In this document: piece after piece, positions 58,901-64,000 of the stretch | Layout of the letters: every line of letters begins with the position of its first letter | Numbering within the stretch: the first letter of the stretch is position 1 | Position numbers and translations under genes: made by a program | The notes under the pieces: generated by a model | Seen by the model: only the letters and a program-made list of their open reading frames with translations | Told to the model about the DNA's origin: nothing | Databases searched by the model: none | Assembly: GCF_003994255.1 (NCBI RefSeq) | Contig: NZ_ML133853.1 | Span: 62,001-126,000 of the forward strand | Source: Brachybacterium paraconglomeratum | GTDB lineage: Bacteria; Actinomycetota; Actinomycetes; Actinomycetales; Dermabacteraceae | Length of the DNA stretch: 64,000 nucleotides | Direction: 5' to 3'

Positions 58901-60544
58901 ATGGATCCCGCCACGCCCCGCACCGCCTTCGTCGACGCGACCGCCGGGATCGCCGGCGACATGCTGCTGGCCGCGCTCGTCGACGCCGGCGCGGACCTCG
59001 CGGGCGTCCAGCGGGTGCTCGACGCGCTGGTCCCGGACTCGGTGCGCTTCCTCCGCTCCGACGTGGACCGCGGCGGGCAGCGCGCGCTCAAGGTCGACGT
59101 GGAGGTGCTGGTCGACGACCCGCCGCACCGCACATGGGCCTCGATCCGGGACCTGCTCGAGCAGGCACGCGGCCGCGCCGAGGTCCCGGGCCGCACGATC
59201 GACCTCGCCCTCGCCGTCTTCGGCCGCCTCGCCGACGCGGAGGGCGCGACCCACGGGGTCCCGGCCGACCAGGTCCACTTCCACGAGGTGGGAGCGCTGG
59301 ACTCCCTGGCCGACGTGATCGGGGCGTGCGAGGCGTGGCGGCAGCTCGGCATCGAGGAGGCGACGGGCAGCGTTCTCGCCGTCGGCTCGGGCCGGATCCG
59401 CGCCGCGCACGGCGACATCCCCGTCCCGGTCCCCGCGGTCGCGCGCCTCGCCCTCGGCTGGCCGACGGTCGCCGGCGAGATCCTCCCCCCGCGCGGGCAC
59501 GCGCCCTCACACGGTCACGATCTCAGCCACTCGCACGCCGACGCGCACATGCACAGCCACGGCGAGCATCACGGCGCAGACCGCGGGCAGGACCACGGCC
59601 ATGCCCACCCACACTCGGACGACCCGGTCCCCGTCCCCGACTCCGACGCAGCCCTGCCCGCCCACGCCCAGGGCGGCCCTCACGAGCACGGCGGCCGGCG
59701 CGTCCCCTCCGGTGTCGCCCCCGGCATCGGCGAGCTCGCGACCCCCACCGGCGTCGCCCTCCTTCGCGGCCTCGCCGCGACTGCCGGCCCCCAGCCGATG
59801 ATCGCCACCGAGGCGCTCGGCGTCGGCGCCGGCACCAAGGACACCCCGGGCCGCCCGAATGTCGTCCGTGTCCTCGTCGGCCGCCCGTTCACCGCCGAGC
59901 CGCACGCCGCCGGGCAGCTCTCCGCAGCGCTTCCGACGACCGCACCCCGGTCCACGGCACCGCGGGCGACCGACCCCGACTCGGCCGATCCCGCCTCGGC
60001 CGATCCCGCGGCATCAGACCTCGCCCCCGCCCCCAGCACCCTCGCCGCGAACGAGCTGCCTGCCGACGATCTCCCGCCCGACGCCCACGCCACCCCCGCC
60101 TCCGCCCTCCAGCTCGAGGCGAACGTCGACGACCTCGACCCTCGTCTCTGGCCTCGCGTCCTCGAGGAGCTGCTGGACGCGGGCGCTCTGGACGCCTGGC
60201 TCGTCCCGATCTCGATGAAGCACGGCCGCCCCGCCGTCACGATCCACGCACTGGTCCGCGAGGGCTCCGAGGGCCCCGCCGCGGCCCTGCTCATGGACCG
60301 CACCGGGACCCTCGGCGTGCGGATGCACCGGGTCGAGCGGATCATCCGCACCCGCGAGTTCACCGAGGTCGAGGTGCGCGGCCAGCGCATCGCCGTGAAG
60401 ATCGCCCGCGACCAGGACGGCGCCGTCGTGCGCCGAGAGCCCGAGTTCCGCGACGTCGCCGCCGCGGCCCGCGTCCTCGGCATCAGCGAGCGCACCATGC
60501 TCGACCTCGCCAAGGAGGCCGCCTCCGGCCTCTCGACCAGCTGA
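58901..60544 (+). CDS. larC: Nickel-pincer cofactor nickel insertase LarC, long form
   Basis: LarC uses CTP to insert nickel into the pincer nucleotide made by LarB and LarE. The 547-residue protein starts AFVDATAGIAGDMLLAALVDAG and has VHFHEVGALDSLADVIGACEAW, then ELATPTGVALLRGLAATAG, LEANVDDLDPRLWPRVLEELLDAGALDAW and PISMKHGRPAVTIHALV. In Lactobacillus the two halves are joined by ribosomal frameshifting; here one frame covers both. It is longer than usual (about 400-430) because of a His/Asp-rich insert at about 197-250 (HGHDLSHSHADAHMHSHGEH) and a Thr/Ala/Asp-rich linker at about 345-400. The His segment is a plausible nickel store. Unlinked to larAEB. Confidence 0.92.
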   Translation: MDPATPRTAFVDATAGIAGDMLLAALVDAGADLAGVQRVLDALVPDSVRFLRSDVDRGGQRALKVDVEVLVDDPPHRTWASIRDLLEQARGRAEVPGRTIDLALAVFGRLADAEGATHGVPADQVHFHEVGALDSLADVIGACEAWRQLGIEEATGSVLAVGSGRIRAAHGDIPVPVPAVARLALGWPTVAGEILPPRGHAPSHGHDLSHSHADAHMHSHGEHHGADRGQDHGHAHPHSDDPVPVPDSDAALPAHAQGGPHEHGGRRVPSGVAPGIGELATPTGVALLRGLAATAGPQPMIATEALGVGAGTKDTPGRPNVVRVLVGRPFTAEPHAAGQLSAALPTTAPRSTAPRATDPDSADPASADPAASDLAPAPSTLAANELPADDLPPDAHATPASALQLEANVDDLDPRLWPRVLEELLDAGALDAWLVPISMKHGRPAVTIHALVREGSEGPAAALLMDRTGTLGVRMHRVERIIRTREFTEVEVRGQRIAVKIARDQDGAVVRREPEFRDVAAAARVLGISERTMLDLAKEAASGLSTS

Positions 60545-60633
60545 CACGGCCCGTGCCGACGCTCTCCCGCGCCCATGCGACGACAACGGCACCAACGACA
60601 GCAGCGACCACAGCGACCAGCAGGGCTGCTGCA

Positions 60634-60682
60634 GAAAAGCACGTACATCACGTACATCACGTACGCCGATTTCTTCGACAGC
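60634..60682. repeat. ACGTACATC-type repeat element, copy B
   Basis: ACGTACATC occurs twice in tandem followed by ACGTAC (60648-60671), and GATTTCTTCGAC comes next, the complement of the GTCGAAGAAATC that precedes copy A at 48795. The element fills part of the 304-nt gap between larC and the cupin gene; otherwise the gap holds only the cupin leader with GAGGAGGA. Confidence 0.6.
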
Positions 60683-60848
60683 ACCGCTGCTCGCTCCCAG
60701 CACACCGTTCCGCCGACGGTCACGACCAGCGGCCCTCGGGCCGCGCCCGGCCGATCGCCCGGCTCGACTTCCCCCGTTCCACAGCGGCACCCCGACCCCC
60801 GCGAGATACTGGGAAGGGACCGACGCCACTCCCGAGGAGGAGGACCCC

Positions 60849-61232
60849 ATGCCCGCCCTGCCCGACGCGATCACCAAGGCCATGACCATGGCCCGCACCG
60901 CCGAGAACGGACGCCACGCGGAGGTCCTGGTGAGCGACGGTCCGCTGCGCCAGAGCGTCATCGCGCTGCGCCGCGGCGTGCGCCTGCCCGAGCACAACTC
61001 CCCGCCCGCCGCGTCGATCCAGGTGGTGCGCGGCAGCGTGCGCGTGACCGGTCAGGAGGAGGCGGAGCTGCGCGCCGGCGACCTCGACGCGCTCACCCAC
61101 TTCCGCCACGCCGTCGAGGCGCTCGAGGACTGCGCCTTCCTGCTCACCACCGTCACGTCGCAGCCCAGCGGCGGCAGCCACGCCACCCGCACCGGCGAGA
61201 TGCCGGTGATGAAGGACGAGGACCGAGCCTGA
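60849..61232 (+). CDS. Cupin-domain protein
   Basis: 127 residues, a single small beta-barrel: RQSVIALRRGVRLPEHNSPPAASIQVVRGSVRVTGQEEAELRAGDLDALTHFRHAVEALEDCAFLLTTV. Metal-site residues of the two cupin motifs are partly kept (Glu-His in LPEHN, His in HFRHAVEAL), so a metal may bind. Function unknown; cupins of this kind include sensors and detoxifying enzymes. A strong GAGGAGGA precedes ATG 60849. Same direction as larC, with the repeat element between. Confidence 0.82.
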   Translation: MPALPDAITKAMTMARTAENGRHAEVLVSDGPLRQSVIALRRGVRLPEHNSPPAASIQVVRGSVRVTGQEEAELRAGDLDALTHFRHAVEALEDCAFLLTTVTSQPSGGSHATRTGEMPVMKDEDRA

Positions 61233-61292
61233 CGGAGCGGCCTGACGGAGCAGGGCCCGACCGCGCCCGGCAACGCTCCTAGCCCACCATGC

Positions 61293-61331
61293 CGCGAGCT
61301 CCCCGCGCGACGGATCGCCGGGGAGCTCGCG
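61293..61331. terminator. Bidirectional hairpin terminator
   Basis: Perfect 13-nt arms (61293-61305 / 61319-61331) with a 13-nt loop, between the converging cupin and ppsA genes, 14 nt from the ppsA stop. Confidence 0.72.
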
Positions 61332-61344
61332 ACGCGTCAGAGAG

Positions 61345-63747
<2,403 letters not shown>

Positions 63748-63772
63748 TGCTGCTCCTTCGGGGTGGGGACGC

Positions 63773-64000
63773 TCACCGGGCGGTGGTGCCGCGGCGAGCC
63801 AGGGACTGGAGGATCAGGGTGGACATCTCCTCGACCGACTTGCTGGAGGAGTCGACGAAGTCGATGCCGTGCGTGTCGTACACGCGGCGGGCCCTCGACA
63901 GCTCCCAGCGGGTCTGCTCGAGGGAGGCGTAGCGGGAGGAGGCGCGGCGCTCGGAGCGCACGGCGGTCAGCCGCTCGGGAGAGGTCAGCAGGCCGAAGCA
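63773..64000 (-). CDS. ppsR: PEP synthase regulatory kinase/phosphorylase, C-terminal part
   Basis: The last 75 codons of a DUF299/PSRP protein, cut by the window edge (5' part missing). Visible: [36 protein letters not shown], and the signature [20 protein letters not shown], close to the family ending (ID-x-T-x-x-S-V-E-E-x-A). PSRP proteins phosphorylate PEP synthase on a threonine with ADP and remove the phosphate by phosphorolysis. Its position directly upstream of ppsA supports this target. Confidence 0.88.
   Translation of the reverse strand, partial: CFGLLTSPERLTAVRSERRASSRYASLEQTRWELSRARRVYDTHGIDFVDSSSKSVEEMSTLILQSLARRGTTAR

Overview
The DNA is about 70% G+C and densely coded, with many 1-14 nt gene overlaps and GTG starts. 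Gene content (Tat-exported PhoD and Dyp peroxidase, tricorn protease, CmtR, two-domain universal stress proteins, LarA/B/C/E, an EspG-like protein with a WXG-type partner) points to a Gram-positive actinobacterium of the Micrococcales. The combination is reminiscent of Brachybacterium (Dermabacteraceae), but that genus is an inference. At least 15 genes have a TANNNT -10 box 6-7 nt before the start codon, which indicates leaderless transcripts; I used this to set several starts.

Layout. 0-1.1 kb: end of a MerR metal regulator and a decapitated flavin monooxygenase. 1.3-10 kb: exonuclease III, PhoD with a candidate PHO box, a coupled SGNH hydrolase/SLH-like membrane pair and tricorn protease. 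10-16.3 kb: two paralogous universal stress genes, each with a DosR-like box at the same distance from its -10, flanking a LysR regulator, an SRPBCC protein, a DUF1905 protein and glycerol dehydrogenase. 16.4-19.1 kb: a copper-type cluster (His-rich membrane protein with a frameshifted start, PCu(A)C chaperone, Dyp peroxidase). 19.4-29.3 kb: sugar-acid catabolism (FGGY kinase, UxaC, a UxuB-like dehydrogenase, LacI regulator) split by a 4.16-kb Tn552/Tn402-like transposon. The transposon has inverted ends and a 9-bp direct repeat, and carries cadD-cmtR, a resolvase, a TniA-like transposase and TniB; resolvase and transposase are both frameshifted.

29.5-35.1 kb: TetR with a paired SMR efflux system, an RHH-Doc toxin-antitoxin pair and a larA-larE-larB operon. 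35.2-45.9 kb is looser: acetyltransferases, an aminoglycoside-phosphotransferase relative, regulators and transporters, with several gene remnants (NUDIX, ABC transporter, GNAT, phosphotransferase). 46-50.3 kb: metal homeostasis (CueP, CopB-type ATPase with a CsoR-like operator, ArsR plus CDF exporter). 50.3-54.7 kb: MFS, VOC, DksA/TraR, ribokinase, carbonic anhydrase, lipoprotein. 54.7-57 kb: a WXG-type alpha/beta-hydrolase with an EspG-like partner, a candidate type VII secretion effector module. 57-64 kb: PabB-PabC fusion, LarC (the fourth Lar protein, 24 kb from larAEB), a cupin, PEP synthase and the end of its regulator.

Working together: LarA/B/C/E make and use the nickel-pincer cofactor for lactate racemization; UxaC and the dehydrogenase, under LacI, feed hexuronates toward KDG; CueP, CopB, PCu(A)C and Dyp handle extracytoplasmic copper and oxidative stress; CadD, the CDF protein, CmtR and ArsR handle cadmium and zinc. 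Long gap-free palindromes follow four gene ends and probably act as terminators. No rRNA, tRNA or CRISPR array was seen.
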